From Bedellia somnulentella (lineage: Eukaryota > Arthropoda > Insecta > Lepidoptera > Bedelliidae): a stretch of 64,000 bases of DNA. Position 1 is the first letter of the stretch. Each line of letters starts with the position of its first letter. The stretch covers positions 1,984,001 to 2,048,000 of the forward strand of contig OY755177.1 in the NCBI GenBank assembly GCA_963576735.1, in the 5' to 3' direction. A program made the position numbers and the translations under genes. Of this stretch, positions 22,735 through 35,900 are shown in pieces. Below the pieces are notes generated by a model. It worked only from the letters and a program-made list of their open reading frames with translations, was not told where the DNA came from and made no database searches.

Positions 22735-23065
22735 GACAGACTCCGGAATACGGAGTTGCGCTCAAAGACCAAAATTATAAATGTAGCTCAGAAGGCGGCC
22801 CAACTTAAGTGGGACTGGGCTGGCCACGTTGCTCGGATGCACCCGTACCGATGGGCCAAAAGATTAACGCAATGGCAATGGGCTCCCGGTGTAAAGAGAA
22901 AGCGTGGCCAACCAAGAAAAAGTTGGAGTGACCAATTCTCTGAACCTTGAAACCAAGGTCTCTGGAACAAGAACTAGTGGGAGCCCGCTCAAGACCGTCT
23001 GGAGTGAAAGAAGGGGAGAGAGGCCTTTGTCCAGCAGTGGGACACAAAAGGCTTATAATAATAAT
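22735..23065 (+). pseudogene. LINE C-terminal fragment, second family
   Basis: Translation of 22735-22950 gives RLRNTELRSKTKI, AQLKWDWAGHVARMH, RWAKRLTQW and RKRGQPRKSWSDQF, the usual C-terminus of RTE/BovB-type LINE proteins (WxWAGHVAR, RW, GRPxxRW). After a frameshift, EGERGLCP and CAGTGGGACACAAAAGGCTT match the typical end. It is different from the 36303 LINE. It ends in AATAATAATG repeats; 5'-truncated. Confidence 0.75.
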
Positions 23066-24116
23066 GTTGAGTAGCATGGAGTCCATCTTAGGTGAAATAA
23101 AACATACAAAATTTGACAAAAAAGTATTTATTTCCTACCATCAACTAATTATACTGAAATCACAGATAGTTTTATGACTTAGCTTACTAACATATTCGGC
23201 CGATGTTTCTTATCAGAGACAGAGTTGGCAAAGTATGGCACACTACTTATAAAATTAATTATTTAAAATGCCTCACTGCGTGCTAGTTTTCCAATGGTTG
23301 TTATTGTTTACCGAGAAAAAAAAATCCTTTGACTATCGTTTCAAAACATATTTATGAGGCAGTATTAAAATAAAATTGAAACTTATGAAGAGTGCTTTTA
23401 AACCCACAAAATAAAATAGGATATGACATATATATTCAAATAAGAGCTTTAAAATAAAAAATATTTCATCGGCTTACAAATCTAAAACAAGGACAGTCAT
23501 CCATCATTTTATACTTGACCCTTAAATGTTATAAATTCAGACTTCTTGTATTTTAGCAAACTTTCATCGTTGTCTGTCTGTTAACATGGAAATGTGGTGT
23601 GAAATCCAAAATAAACCACATTTTAATAATATTTAGTTTATGTTACTAGGCATTCGTTAATTATGTGATAGTTACTTATCCTTTATTTATTAGTAATAGG
23701 ATAACTAATCAATATTTCCAAAAGTTCATCATTTACAATGTTAAAATAAGATTTCTTTGCAAGTAAACCACTGTTATGCGTTTACAACCATTGAAAAAAC
23801 ACATCATAAAGATTTAACACTAATATACAAAACCAATAACTTAATAGAGGATATCAATTACACATTTTTACTCTGTTATTTTATACTTATTGCTAGAAAG
23901 GGTGGCAGGGGTACTAATTCCGCTGAACGTCCTTCAAACTCCTTTCCTACGTTGGTGTTGTGTATCCAATATACCTACTATATTGTAATATAAATTTGAG
24001 AATTAAATAAAGTAAAATCTAATAAATACAGTAGACATCTCACCCTAACGTAAGTTTATACAGCAGTCACATTATTACAACTATAATATTAGTTTTTAAT
24101 ATTCTATATACTCTAA
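23066..24116. other. Gene-free stretch
   Basis: AT-rich with no exon or element that I could support. Confidence 0.5.
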
Positions 24117-24254
24117 CGCCCGATTTCTGAATTGAGTATTCCAGCTGAGAACAACTTAAGTATCGTTCTGTCGCATTGAAATATTAACAACTGAATGAGA
24201 CAAAACAATACTTAAGTCATTCTCAGCTTGAATACTCAATTCAGAAATTGGGCG
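24117..24254. mobile_element. Palindromic MITE, TAA target duplication
   Basis: 138 bp. CGCCCGATTTCTGAATTGAG at the left matches the reverse complement of the right end with one change over the first 20 bases, and pairing continues for about 60 bases through AGCTGAGAA and ACTTAAGTAT. TAA flanks both sides (24114-24116, 24255-24257), typical of PIF/Harbinger-type MITEs. Confidence 0.75.
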
Positions 24255-24404
24255 TAACTGTATTATGTCAAAAATATAAATGACTGTTTAATAACACTCT
24301 GAATAGGTTCATATATTTAACTTAAAATAATACTTAAACTTATGTTTCTACCAAAGCAACTTAGCTTAAAAATGCATGTAAATCATTTATAAAATGGTGG
24401 TGAA

Positions 24405-25363
24405 TCTATACTTATAATAAATCTGTAGAGAGGTCAATTCTGTACATGAAATATATTTTCAAAATAACTATCAGGTTGTGATTTGGGATCGATACTGATG
24501 CCAAAATAGCAATCAGTAAAATTTTTGTCTGTCTGTCTGTCTGTCTGTCGGTTTGTATGTTCCTTATGGAAACGAAAACTACTCGACGGATTTTAACGAA
24601 ACTTGGTACAATTGTTCTTCATACTCCTGCGCAGGTTTTTGTATACTTTCCAGCAGAGTAGTAAAGGGGAATTTTGGGAAATTTTGGGAAAACGGGAGAA
24701 GTTATTACATTTTTTAAGCTTCCGTCGCGTGTCCAGCCTTAATGGTTAAACTTACATAGAAATCATATATGACGGAAATATTCTTCATAAAATTATCTAA
24801 AAAAAAATCCTCAACAGTTTATGTCTATCTTTTACGGTTGACTCACAATAACACGTGTATTTCCTGATAGCTTTGCAGTTCGGAACATTCTGATTATATT
24901 TGTTTACTCTTACGTTTGTAAACCTCTCACTCATCCCTAATTTAAAAAAGGTAACATTATTACCTATTCAATAAAAAAAGATTCATAGAAATCGGTAGAG
25001 AAACACCGAAATTATACATAAAATAAGCCATCGCGCCCGTGATCAAAACCAAATCTTTACTAATTTACATATAACATACTAGATGGCGCCAGTAGTTGCA
25101 TCCTACATCACGTAATGATTTATTGTTTAGTATAAGTACTTCATAGCGTTTTATTCCAAAATTTGCTATTTAACGGAAATACTGAACCGTTCATTAAAAC
25201 GCATTCAAAATCACCAAACTACACTGTTTAGGGAGTGCTATAAATTTAATGAATTGAAAACATTGCGCTGAATTTCACAATGCTTGAGCAGTGACTGAAG
25301 AAAGAAACCTCAGATATTTAAAAAAAACAACGCTACCCGTGCGAAGCTGGGACGATCCACTAG
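24405..25363 (+). mobile_element. Non-autonomous Helitron (959 bp)
   Basis: Begins TCTATACTTATAATAAATCT after A and ends CCCGTGCGAAGCTGGGAC...CCACTAG before T, as expected of Helitrons (5' TC, 3' CTRR, insertion between A and T). A (GTCT)n tract lies at 24527-24548. Shares both ends and most of its length with 56915-58243 in the opposite orientation. No Rep/helicase coding. Confidence 0.7.
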
Positions 25364-25445
25364 TCTTAACTAAACAATAGCTTTAAAAACAATTCTGCAA
25401 TTCAAAACCCAAAACTTGAGTAGGTACATACAGTTAATAAAGGCC

Positions 25446-25565
25446 TAGCACGAGCGCCATTTCATTGACACGATAACGGTTAGAATGAGATGGCAGTATA
25501 CGATACCAAGTAAGTGCGAAAGAGATGGCTGCTTTATACCACACGATATCTAGTTAAAAGGTCGA
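25446..25565 (+). mobile_element. MITE, copy of 42639-42770 family
   Basis: GCACGAGCGCCATTTCATTG, GTTAGAATGAGATGGCAGTA, AGAGATGGCTGCTTTATACC and CGATATCTAGTT match the copy at 42639. The right inverted end is lost. Confidence 0.75.
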
Positions 25566-26542
25566 TCATACTAGCTATGCAGCTTTATGAACTAAGCAAA
25601 ATATATTGATAAAGTAGTATAAAACTACACCATGACTTATCGGTACATTCTACGAACAACACATTGGATTGACAATTAGAAGTATAATTATTTAAGAATG
25701 TCTATTAGTAGATTTGCACACAAACAAATTTTCTGTCTTATTTTTTTTGTCATGGTACTATTTCCCGCTACAAAGTCAAGATTTCTTAGAAACATTTTTT
25801 TCTGCAATTTTCTTGATGTTGGACTGGTGAATTGCATTGTGTCTGAATCATATTTAAGTAACGAATGTATGAGATATTATGTTCAGTTATATTTTGGTTT
25901 AAGCTCTAGCTAGTAGCTTTTTTATATAGAATGGTTTTATTAATTATTATAACTCATTCTCATTCGTGACATGTTTGCATTATTTCAGAATATAAACACC
26001 ATCTGGTTGTTAAAACGTTTCTATTACTAAGAAACGAGATTGGTTCACGATATAACAAGCTCAAATTAAATACAGACAATTAATCAACTTTCACTTTAAA
26101 GTTCTTAAACCGAATAAATTAATTTATATGGATAATAATTACTAACAGATAGAACGCTTATTTTAAAATCGGAACGCATCGTGTGCCATTCTTCTTAAAT
26201 CGAAGACTGCTGTTAAAGCTGCAAAAGAAAAGAGGTCGAATTAAAGGCTAATAAGAAGAGGATTAGCATTTAGATGAAGTCAGTGATTGCCTGATTATGT
26301 TGTACTGTACAATATAACGGGTCCGTCGAGCAACGGTTAATACTGTGCTCGAATTAACAATTAACCAATTGAATGTAGTTTTGTTCAATTTTGTTTAGCT
26401 GTTATTTGCAGCGTGGCTTTGAATTGCAGTCGACAATCTTTTTCTACTAGGCGACTTTGGGTTTTTAAGTGATTGGTGGGCATTGATGTGTCTTCCAACG
26501 ATCAAAAGTGGCTGGGCAATAGATAATTCTAAGTAATGGAGA
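25566..26542. other. Gene-free stretch
   Basis: No exon or element recognised. The last exon of the membrane-protein gene could lie in this interval or further left, but none was found. Confidence 0.45.
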
Positions 26543-26797
26543 AGCTGTGTAGTGTCGGCTTAGAATAGCACTACCCCATTTCTTCCGGTGGGTGTACGTA
26601 AGAGGCGACTATCGGACTTGGGGCTTTTTAAGGGATTTTTGGGCGATGCGGTTGGAGACCCATCACCAACAACTTTTATTCTACCATCTTTTCCCCACTC
26701 AACTTCTAAAAGTGGCTGTGGAATTTCTATTTTCTCTGCTTTGGCTACCCCTTTTAGGGATTTATAGCCGTGAGTATATGTATGTATGTATGTAATG
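26543..26797 (+). mobile_element. SRE, full-length sense copy
   Basis: GCTGTGTAGTGTCGGCTTAG to GCCGTGAGTATATGTATG and TATG repeats, CCG/CGG class. Slightly diverged in the middle. Confidence 0.9.
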
Positions 26798-26965
26798 GAG
26801 ATATCGTTTGATAATCTGATATGTATTGTGTAGTAAAATAAAACTCATTTACATGAAAATTGTTGAAGACGCAGTAGGTACCTATTAGTTGAAACTTTGA
26901 ATATGTATTAGTTTAGTAAACTATATATTATATTTATGTCAATACAAGTTAGTAAAAGGATTTAC

Positions 26966-29900
26966 CTCTATCCGAGTTTCAGCAATATTGTCCTCATTTC
27001 TTAGCAGTTCGTGCTTTAGCCCGTTACGTTTTCTGAAAATAATAATAAATAAATGTTGATTTTTCCATTCAGTATAGCGAATAAATTCTTGTTCTCTTGA
27101 GAAGGAATTGTAGCAAGAGTAAAAAGTTCACGTAATATACTAGTAGTAAGTAGTGAAAAACCGCTCACTATCTTAAGTTCTAAGAGTACCATTGTAAACT
27201 AACGTCGTCATTTAGGCGAAGATAGTTCCATATTAAGTAGTTCCTAGGTAACCTTAACATTTTACTGTGTATTCTAAATTAAACGGTCTCTACAAATATT
27301 TTTCTTACGAAGGATATTGAGGGAAAGTACGGTCAGTGAAATGGTTTCTACCGATCATCAACTACAAAAATGGCTGAAAAATCATTGACTATCATGAACT
27401 CTCTGTACCTCTTGTCTTAACCATAAGTGTTCGACATCAATTGTAGAAATAATACGAGTAATTGTTCATTCCTTATCCGCGTAGCCCGACTGGTTCCCTA
27501 TTGTGACCCGACTACCGAACACCCACGCCGCCCCACGGCGATCCTGGCAACTAAATAACGCGTAGGAAGCCATTGCACGCCACTACTGGTCAATTATTTG
27601 TACAAGATTAATGTTGTTTTAGCGTTCTGTAGAGAAATGTAAACACTTGGATCTTTTTAGTAGCGGATTGAATAAACATTGTATGTTGTGTTGTAGGTGT
27701 TTTATTGTAAGTTTAAATGTATTGTAATCACATATCAACTAAGGGATCTATAAGTTTTAAAATAATTCGAGTCGAGAGATATTAGTAGAGCAATAAGATG
27801 AGCATATAGCAAAGAAAGCCTTTTTTTTCTATATTTTATAGCTGATGGTGGTAGAATAGGATCGGTCGTTTTTGAATAGCAAGCAGAGGACGTCTTTAAA
27901 CCGATGATGCTAGATGTGTAGACAAACACTATCGATCAATCTTTCCATCCAGCCCTTTATTAACCTCAACACTTCATATGTATTTAAGACTTACAAATAA
28001 ATCCTCTTCCACACCAGCAGTCCGAGGTAGGCGCCGCCGACGATGAGCGTGGTGACGAGCACCATGACGCCGGCCGCCAGCCCCACCGCCGGCCGCTCCT
28101 CGTTCACCACTTGGATGGACTCCGACATCTGCATGCCGAGGGGAATCAGCTCTTCGTGCGCTGGAATAAGATTTAAAATTGTATTTTCCTATGTTAGGTA
28201 AGATTTATGGACTGATTTAAGCAGTAGAGTTTGACAGCTTCAAGGTGGGACTATTGTGATAATCTACTGTCGTCAAAGTACGCACATACTTGGACTGCTC
28301 TCAAATGAGACGATAAAAAGAAAAAGATCGACATATGCATGTCTAGCGGGCTTTAAATAAATTATCCACATATATGACATAGGAAAAACGTTATTTGCCG
28401 TGTAGTGCCGGCTTGGAATGTCGCTACCCCTTTCTACCCACGGGTGTCGTAAGAGGCGACTAAGGGTATTGGGGCTTTTTATTGGATTTTTGGGCGATGC
28501 GGTTCGAGACCCATCACCAAAAACCTTTATTTTACCATCTAGATTAATTTAGAAACATTTAGATTAGTTGATAAGTCTTCCCTATGTTCTTTATTTGCGA
28601 ATACTTGTTATTGGCTTAGTTGATAACTGAATTTGTAAACACTTGTTGTATTATTTAGCTGTAAGTATTCCGAAATAATAAATAAAATAAATAAAAAAAA
28701 ATCTTTTCCCCACTCAACTTCCAAAAGTGGCTGAGGAATTTATAATTACTTAGCCCTGGCTACCCCTTCTAGGGAATTATAGCCGTGAGTATATGTATGA
28801 CATAGGAAAAGACATACTGGTCTAGGTAGGCCCGACGTATAATTTCAACTCTTGTCTCCTGCAAGCGAAGCAGTGGTATTATCACTGAGATACAAAACTG
28901 TAAAGTAAAACAGAAAAAATAAAACAGTTATTAACGTATTAAGTCTGCTAAGTAAACTACCTTGCAGCATTTCAGCTTGGGCATCCGGCATCGTCGGCAC
29001 ATTATCCCTGGCGTCCTCCGCGTCCTCCGGGAATACTGGCAGGTCCATGTGGTCCGAGTCTTCGTCCCGGGAGTGCAGCATGTCGAATACCTCGGAACTG
29101 TGGAGGAGGTGGCAATTAGTATTACCATTTTTTGGAATAAAGTTTTTTACCCGCGAATACGTCTGCGTTGACAAAATTTACATAAAAGAAGTAAAATACA
29201 GATACACTACCTAACCTATATAACCAAGTGAATTTCGTTTGGATCAATAATTTACAAAGAAAAGAAAGTAAGAAAGCAATACCTTTATTTGCCATTGTAG
29301 GCACAAAGAAAACAATTCTTACAGAAACACAATAAAACAATTATAAAAACGCGGCAAAAAAAACATACAATCAAATAAAAAAATAATTATGTAAAACATT
29401 ACCCAGAATGAAGCACAAAACATATTAAAAGAAGCTAAAAACAGTAGGTACTCCTTGTTCCACTGAAACAGCAAATCGGTACTGACTAAGCATTTTCTGT
29501 GAGCTTTTGACTCACAGCACTGATTTTCAGTCAGCACCACCAAATTTCCATTCAGTTAGTGATGGTTTTCTAGCCGTATCGCCCATGTGCCGTATCGCAC
29601 CTGGTCCACTACGACAGCAACGGGAAAAAAATGGGGCAGCGTAGTGGAAATACATGTTTTATCTATCTATCTACATTTCATATGTACACAATACATTTTT
29701 GGGTGAGCTCTCTCTGACCCACGCTTTGAAAAACTTTCGATACTTTTATGATCATGCAGCTAAGGAACTTTATCAACTCTCTATAAAAAGATTTTCATTA
29801 AAAACGTTTAAAAAAATTTGCGGTACCTATACTTCATTTATCCCGCAGAAACAAAATAAAACTGTATTAATCCAGTAAACTTAAAGCAAAAGCTTGATAT

Positions 29901-32900
29901 CTCGGAACACCGGATCAGATTAAAAAGAAGTCTTGAATGATTATACCTACGTTTATATACATACATACATATACTCACGGTTATATTTCCCTGGAAGGGG
30001 TAGCCAGAACTAAGGAATTATAAATTCCTCAGCCACTTTTGGAAGTTGAGTGGGGAAAAGATGGTAAAAATAAAGGTAAAAGATGTTATTAAAGGAAAGA
30101 AAAATTTCGACACTGGCGGGGTTCGAACCCGCGACCTTCGGGTATACGCCCCCGTCACTCTGCCAACTGAGCTACAGTGTCAGTTGGCATCCAGCAAACA
30201 CTACTTGAACGTGTAAAAAAGAAACAAAGGATAGAGAAATTTCGCGCTGGATGCCAACTGACACTGTAGCTCAGTTGGCAGAGCGACGGGGGCGTATACC
30301 CGAAGGTCGAGGGTTCGAACCCCGCCAGTGTCGAAATTTTTCTTTCCTTTAATAACATCTTTTATTTATGAGTAATAATCCCCACATGAGGAATTCATGT
30401 CAAAAAACATTAAATTATGTGATAGTTAGGCGTTTCCAACATTTGCATTCTATCTGAAAAGGTAGACAAGTGGCCGTCCAAATTAGTTAAAATTCGGAGG
30501 TAGGAAACGCAAACACTACTTGAACGTGTAAAAAAGAAACAAAGGATAGATAAATTTCGCGCTGGATGCCAACTGACACTGTAGCTCAGTTGGCAGAGCG
30601 ACGGGGGCGTATACCCGAAGGTCGCGGGTTCGAACCCCGCCAGTGTCGAAATTTTTCTTTCCTTTAATAACATCTTTTATTTATGAGTAATAATCCCCAC
30701 ATGAGAAATTCATGTCAAAAAACATTAATAAATAAAGGTTTTTGGTGATGGGTATCCAACCGCATCGCCCAAAAATCCAATAAAAAGCCCCAATACCCTT
30801 AGTCGCCTCTTACGACACCCGTGGGTAGAAAGGGGTAGCGACATTCTAATTCTGCACTAGGTACACGTTTATATAACATCACATAACTACGGCTTAAGGT
30901 GTCATTGAGAAAAACATTAAACCCAACATGAATGAAGCTGCCTTCAAAATAACGGATTTTCTGTGTGGTCACTCTAAATGCACTTAATGAAATTCTAAAT
31001 CAAAGTTATGTCTCTAAAATATTTGGTAACATAAAGTTAAGACATCGGAGAGATGCTAACAAATATCTTGGTTTGTGATAATGGGAAGTTTAATATCACA
31101 TAAACAACATCATCCGGAAATGTGCGTTTCGTAACAAAACAAACACAAGTCCATCTCAGAAATACAACGATAGTGTGACAGATGAATAGTAATATAGAAG
31201 TTCCCAGTAATGAAAGCCAATGATATGATTTTGATTATCATAAGTTTTCTCATGAATGTAGAAATCATTTCCAAGCGCGGTGACATCATTTGACATTAAC
31301 TTTTGGTTAAATTAAAAGCTTGCCTTTTAATGGGTGAGTGTTGTTCAAAACCAACACTTCCCAGCTAAAGTTTATTTAAAGTATATTTTGTCAAAAACTA
31401 TTTTAATATTAAATTGATAATCTAACCTTATTGGAACTAAATTAATACGTTTAGGATATGTAATGTAAAGGATAACTTTTAACAATATTGTAGAGTAGAA
31501 TTTGTATCCATCCTGTTATTCTGTTTTCCAAGATCATGACTAGATTTTTGACAACGTGCTAATAAAATTAGCTAACGTGTGAAACTTCCCGCGGTATAAC
31601 ATAGCGAATGTTACAACTATTACAGTACTTATAAATAAAGGAAATATAAAGGAAAGAAAAAATTCGACACAGGCGGGAATCGAACCCTTTCTTTTATTTT
31701 CTTTCCTTTATTCTTCCCTTATTTATTAGTAATAATCCCCACATGAGGTTTTCATGAACAAAAACATTCGAACTATTACAGTACTTACCGACTCACACCA
31801 TCTTTGTTATCAACAAGCAGTTTTAGCAGCGTCGCATTCGCCTCCATTGTCTTGTACCGGCTGTTATCTTCAATCTCTTTTACCAGACTTGGGGTAGTCG
31901 CCGCCACTGGTGTATCTCTCGATCTTACACCTGAAATAATGGGCTTGAGTTAAACGAATATCATATGTATTGATTTGCTAGTTTTTTTTTAATTGTACGT
32001 ATATGTTGGTTCTTTGTTTTAGTACATACATACATATACTCACGGCTATAAATCCCTAGAAGGGGTAGCCAGAGCTAAGGAATAAGAAATTCCTCAGCCT
32101 CTTTTGGAAAGTTAATTGGGGAGAAGATGGTAAAATAAAGGTTGTTGGTGATGGGTCACCAACCGCATCGCCCAAAAATTCCTTAAAAGGCCCCAATACC
32201 GTTAGTCGCCTCTTACGTACACCCACCGGAAGAAATGGGGCAGTGCTATTCTAAGCCGACACTACACAGCATATTCTAAGCCGACACTACACAGCATTTG
32301 TTTTAGTATTTATAAAAATATGTATATACACAAACTAACGGCTATAAATACCAAAAAGTAGTAGCAGAAGCTTAACAATCAGCTATTGTTCTATCATTTT
32401 GAACTTTTGTTTGGAAAATATTATGAAATAAAGAGTAGTTGGATATAGGCCTCCAATCCAGCCACATTAATCAAAACCCTAAAATGGTGACTTTTTACCA
32501 ATTCTATTTTCATCAAAAAATCTCTCCCCCCTTTCCGGAAAATTTGTCAAATAATTTAATTCGATTTCCATCTCTTTGATTCTACCAAAAATACTTAGAT
32601 TTGGCATTGATCGCGGAAATGGGATCTCAGCTGTCAGCATCAAAAACAACACAGTCCAAAGTCGCATTACAAATACAAATGTATTTCTCATTAATTGCTA
32701 TAAAAATAATTTCTAGTAAAGAGCTTATTCCATTTGTCTGAATGGAGACGTCTGAAAGCCACAGAATCTGAATTCAGACTAGTGGACTAACGTTCAGAAC
32801 GCTCGGCTTCTGAAAAGTAGACAAATTGTGTAGTGGAATAACAAGCGTCTGCGGCAGTAACTTCGAAGGACGTCTGAATTCAAAAACGACAAAGTGTAAT

Positions 32901-35900
32901 GGAATAAGCTCTTAAGCAAACTCTCGATAAACATTGGTATAAAGAGAGCCCAATCACTAGGTCAGTACAAGTGGGTACACATAACGGTTCCCAAATAATC
33001 CGGTTTTATTTACCAGCACATTTAACAAGACTGCTAACCGATAAAGTACCTTGTTGCAATGAATCAGACATAACAAAAGCATGTAGCTTTTGTTGGAGGT
33101 CGAATTAAAAAGAAATTCGCATTCGTTGTATGTTATCGTGTAATCGCTGCAAAAGAATGATTTCAGATTGTGACTCAGGTTTCTTCAGATAAATCACTGT
33201 GAAGAATATTGACTCAGGCTCCGATCAAGTTGTCCAAATGGAAAGTCGAAGATGATTTCGTTTTGGTCGACGATAACTTGGCAAAATACATTTAAAATTC
33301 TCATCCACTATCCATGGACAAGGAACCATGTGTGGATGACTTTGCTGTCCGCTGGTCCTTCATTCAATACATGCATACTCAAGTCATAAGTTCCAATTGG
33401 GGTAGGTATATAGAGACTATCAACCGCAATTTAGTATGTACCGAATATTAACCTGTCGAACTTTTCTTGCAATTGGATAAAAATATAATTACTTATTCAA
33501 CGTAATTCTCGTAATTTTTCGACCGTTTATGCTGCAAAAATCGTACATTATATTTATTATACTCTACAGGGAATTGAATTGAAGAGGAGGTTAAGCAACG
33601 ATATACAGCAAGGACCTAACGAGCAACAATTTGTGAGGAATCCCCAGTAGGCGACTCGTATTAGTCCGGTTATTTTATGATAAATTATTATGTCAAATCA
33701 GAATTTCTCATCTCTATCGCACCTCCTCTGTTACGGTCTCTCAAGTCAAATTCCCAATATATTACTGCCCTTTGTATTTTACATTTCAGAGAGTTAATAA
33801 TGTGCATGATCTTGTTTGGTATATACATATATTCACGGCCATAAATCCCAAAAAGGAGTAGCTAGAGCTTCAGAGTTAGTAACATCTCAGCCACTTTTGG
33901 AAGTTGACAGGGGACAAGATGATAGAAATGAAGTATCGTTGGTGATGGGTCTCCAACCGCATCGCCTAAAAACCACTTAAAAACGCCCCTTACCCTTAGT
34001 AGCCTCTTACGTCACCCATGGGTAGAACAGGTTAGTGACATTCAAAACTATTTAAATGTTTCTAAAAAAATAAAAAAATCAATTTTATTTGTGCAAGATT
34101 TAGAAACGCATATTTGATAATATTGTTTGTTTGAAAATATGTTACAACAATACTGTTGATTTCTTTTTAATTTTTGTATAATGTTATAAAATACTGGTGC
34201 TGGCTGAAAACCAGCGTGCTTCAGCTGATCTGTCCTGCGAGATACGCAGCTGAGGCACATATGCTGAGCCAGAACCGATTCGGCAACCTTTGTAATTCAT
34301 CCAACGATTGTAATTTTATTATTTTATTGCCAAATAAATTATTTTTCTTTCTTTCTTTCTTTTCTTTCTAAGCCCGCACTACACAGCACTTTTTTTTGTG
34401 TATGTTAAAATTATGTGTAGCCACAATCCATAGTAAAATAATGTTATGATTTTGTAGAATTATGCATATCACATATACATTAGGCATCATACGATTACGT
34501 GTGTTCGTTAATAACAACTATCATTTTAAATGTATTAAGAATATATGTATGTGTGCTCGTAAAATATCGAGGTTGAGGTGAAGGGACGGAAACTGCTGGT
34601 TCAGGACAATGACTAACGACTTCTGTCATTAAGGATAAGATAAATTGTGATGGCGCTACAGCCATAACCTGCTAACTACTCATCATTGCCGCATACCTTG
34701 AGCAGTTGGAATGCACATCTCGTAAAAATACTTCGCGGGATTACTTATATACCTACTAGCCCTCTGATTTAGCTTTGAGGAAGATATTTCTTTTAATTTA
34801 TTCTGAATGCTGTGTAGTGTCGGCTTAGAATAGCACTACCCCATTTCTTCCGGTGGGTGTACGTAAGAGGCGACTAACGGAATTTGGGCTTATAAGGGAT
34901 TTTTGGGCGATGCGGTTGGAGACTCATCTCATCACCAACAACTTTTATTCTACCATCTTTTCCCCACTCAACTTCCAAAAGTGGCTGAGGATTTTGTAAT
35001 TCCTTAGCTCTGGCTACCCCTTCTAGGGATTTATAGCCGTGAGTATATGTATGTATGTATGTTTATTCTGATTCTATGGGTTAATGACATTGATGTTACA
35101 CAGTATACACAGTCCACAATGAAATAGCAAAAAAAAATAGGTGGTGATATTATAATATACAAAATGCATTTTTTAGCTCTATATAAATGAAGGTGCTTGA
35201 TGGTAATTTTTTGTACATCAAAGAAACTTCTCCGACATATACCAACAGGACTAAAAGAAACCATCTGAATCAGGCAAGTCGGTCTAAAGTAATGGCGAAG
35301 TCAAAAGAAACGATCATTTTTTACAATGCACAAAGATGGATAACAATGAATTCCATTTTAGTTCAGCAAAACGTAGACCCGCCAAGGTTCGCAAAAAATT
35401 TAATGGAAGATTTTATGTTCTTTAAAAATAAAACACGGGAATATATAAGTAAAGCATATATTTTTTAAAAACAGATGAGCTTAAGGCTAATAAGATCATT
35501 CGCAAATAAAATTTATTTTTAAAAATAACAGGCATGCTGTACTTTAACATAATTTAACAATTTTAGTGGTAGTACTATTTGAGCTGGTACTAAACATATG
35601 ATCAATTCAAGGCATCTGGCTGGATACCAATACTTATCACTCTTTATTTTACAATCATTTCCCCACTTAACTAACAAAAATGACTGAGGAATTTTAAATT
35701 CTGATCTCCATTCACCCCTTTATCGGATTTATAGCTGTGAGTACCTTTAGATAAAGATAGGTTGGTATAATAAAAAAAACGGAAGTATTTCATAAGCTAC
35801 TAATTGGTGGACGAGTGGAGCATATAGTTTTTATAGGTGACAACTTGGTTAATTGGTATGTGACAGTTAATTTGTATTAAGTGATGATTAAAGATGAAAC

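Larger units (their letters stand above)
30077..30729 (+). mobile_element. tRNA-like foldback element, largest copy (653 bp)
   Basis: Flanked by the 9-bp repeat AAATAAAGG (30068-30076, 30730-30738). Order: inverted arm with a tRNA-like unit (30077-30194), spacer AACACTACTTGAACGTGTAA..., direct arm with a tRNA-like unit and the family tail (about 30241-30415), 94 bp of private sequence, then a second spacer, a third tRNA-like unit and tail (about 30510-30729). The first two arms are almost perfect inverted copies over about 115 bp. Tails end in CATGTCAAAAAACATTAA. Confidence 0.8.
29958..30860 (-). mobile_element. SRE split by the tRNA-like foldback element
   Basis: Antisense SRE: TACATACATACATATACTCA to AAAATAAAGG (30076), then resuming at AAATAAAGGTTTTTGGTGAT (30730) and ending near GACATTCTAATTCTGCACTA. 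Its sequence continues exactly across the insertion once one 9-bp copy is removed. Confidence 0.85.

Noticed and set aside
28845..29174. Single-exon 109-codon minus-strand gene
   Set aside because: The real coding part is the exon 28961-29097; the rest of the frame is intron on both sides.
30260..30332. Functional tRNA gene
   Set aside because: Acceptor, D- and T-arms look good, but the anticodon loop has eight bases and the stem a mismatch, and the unit is repeated inside a mobile element. Called tRNA-like.
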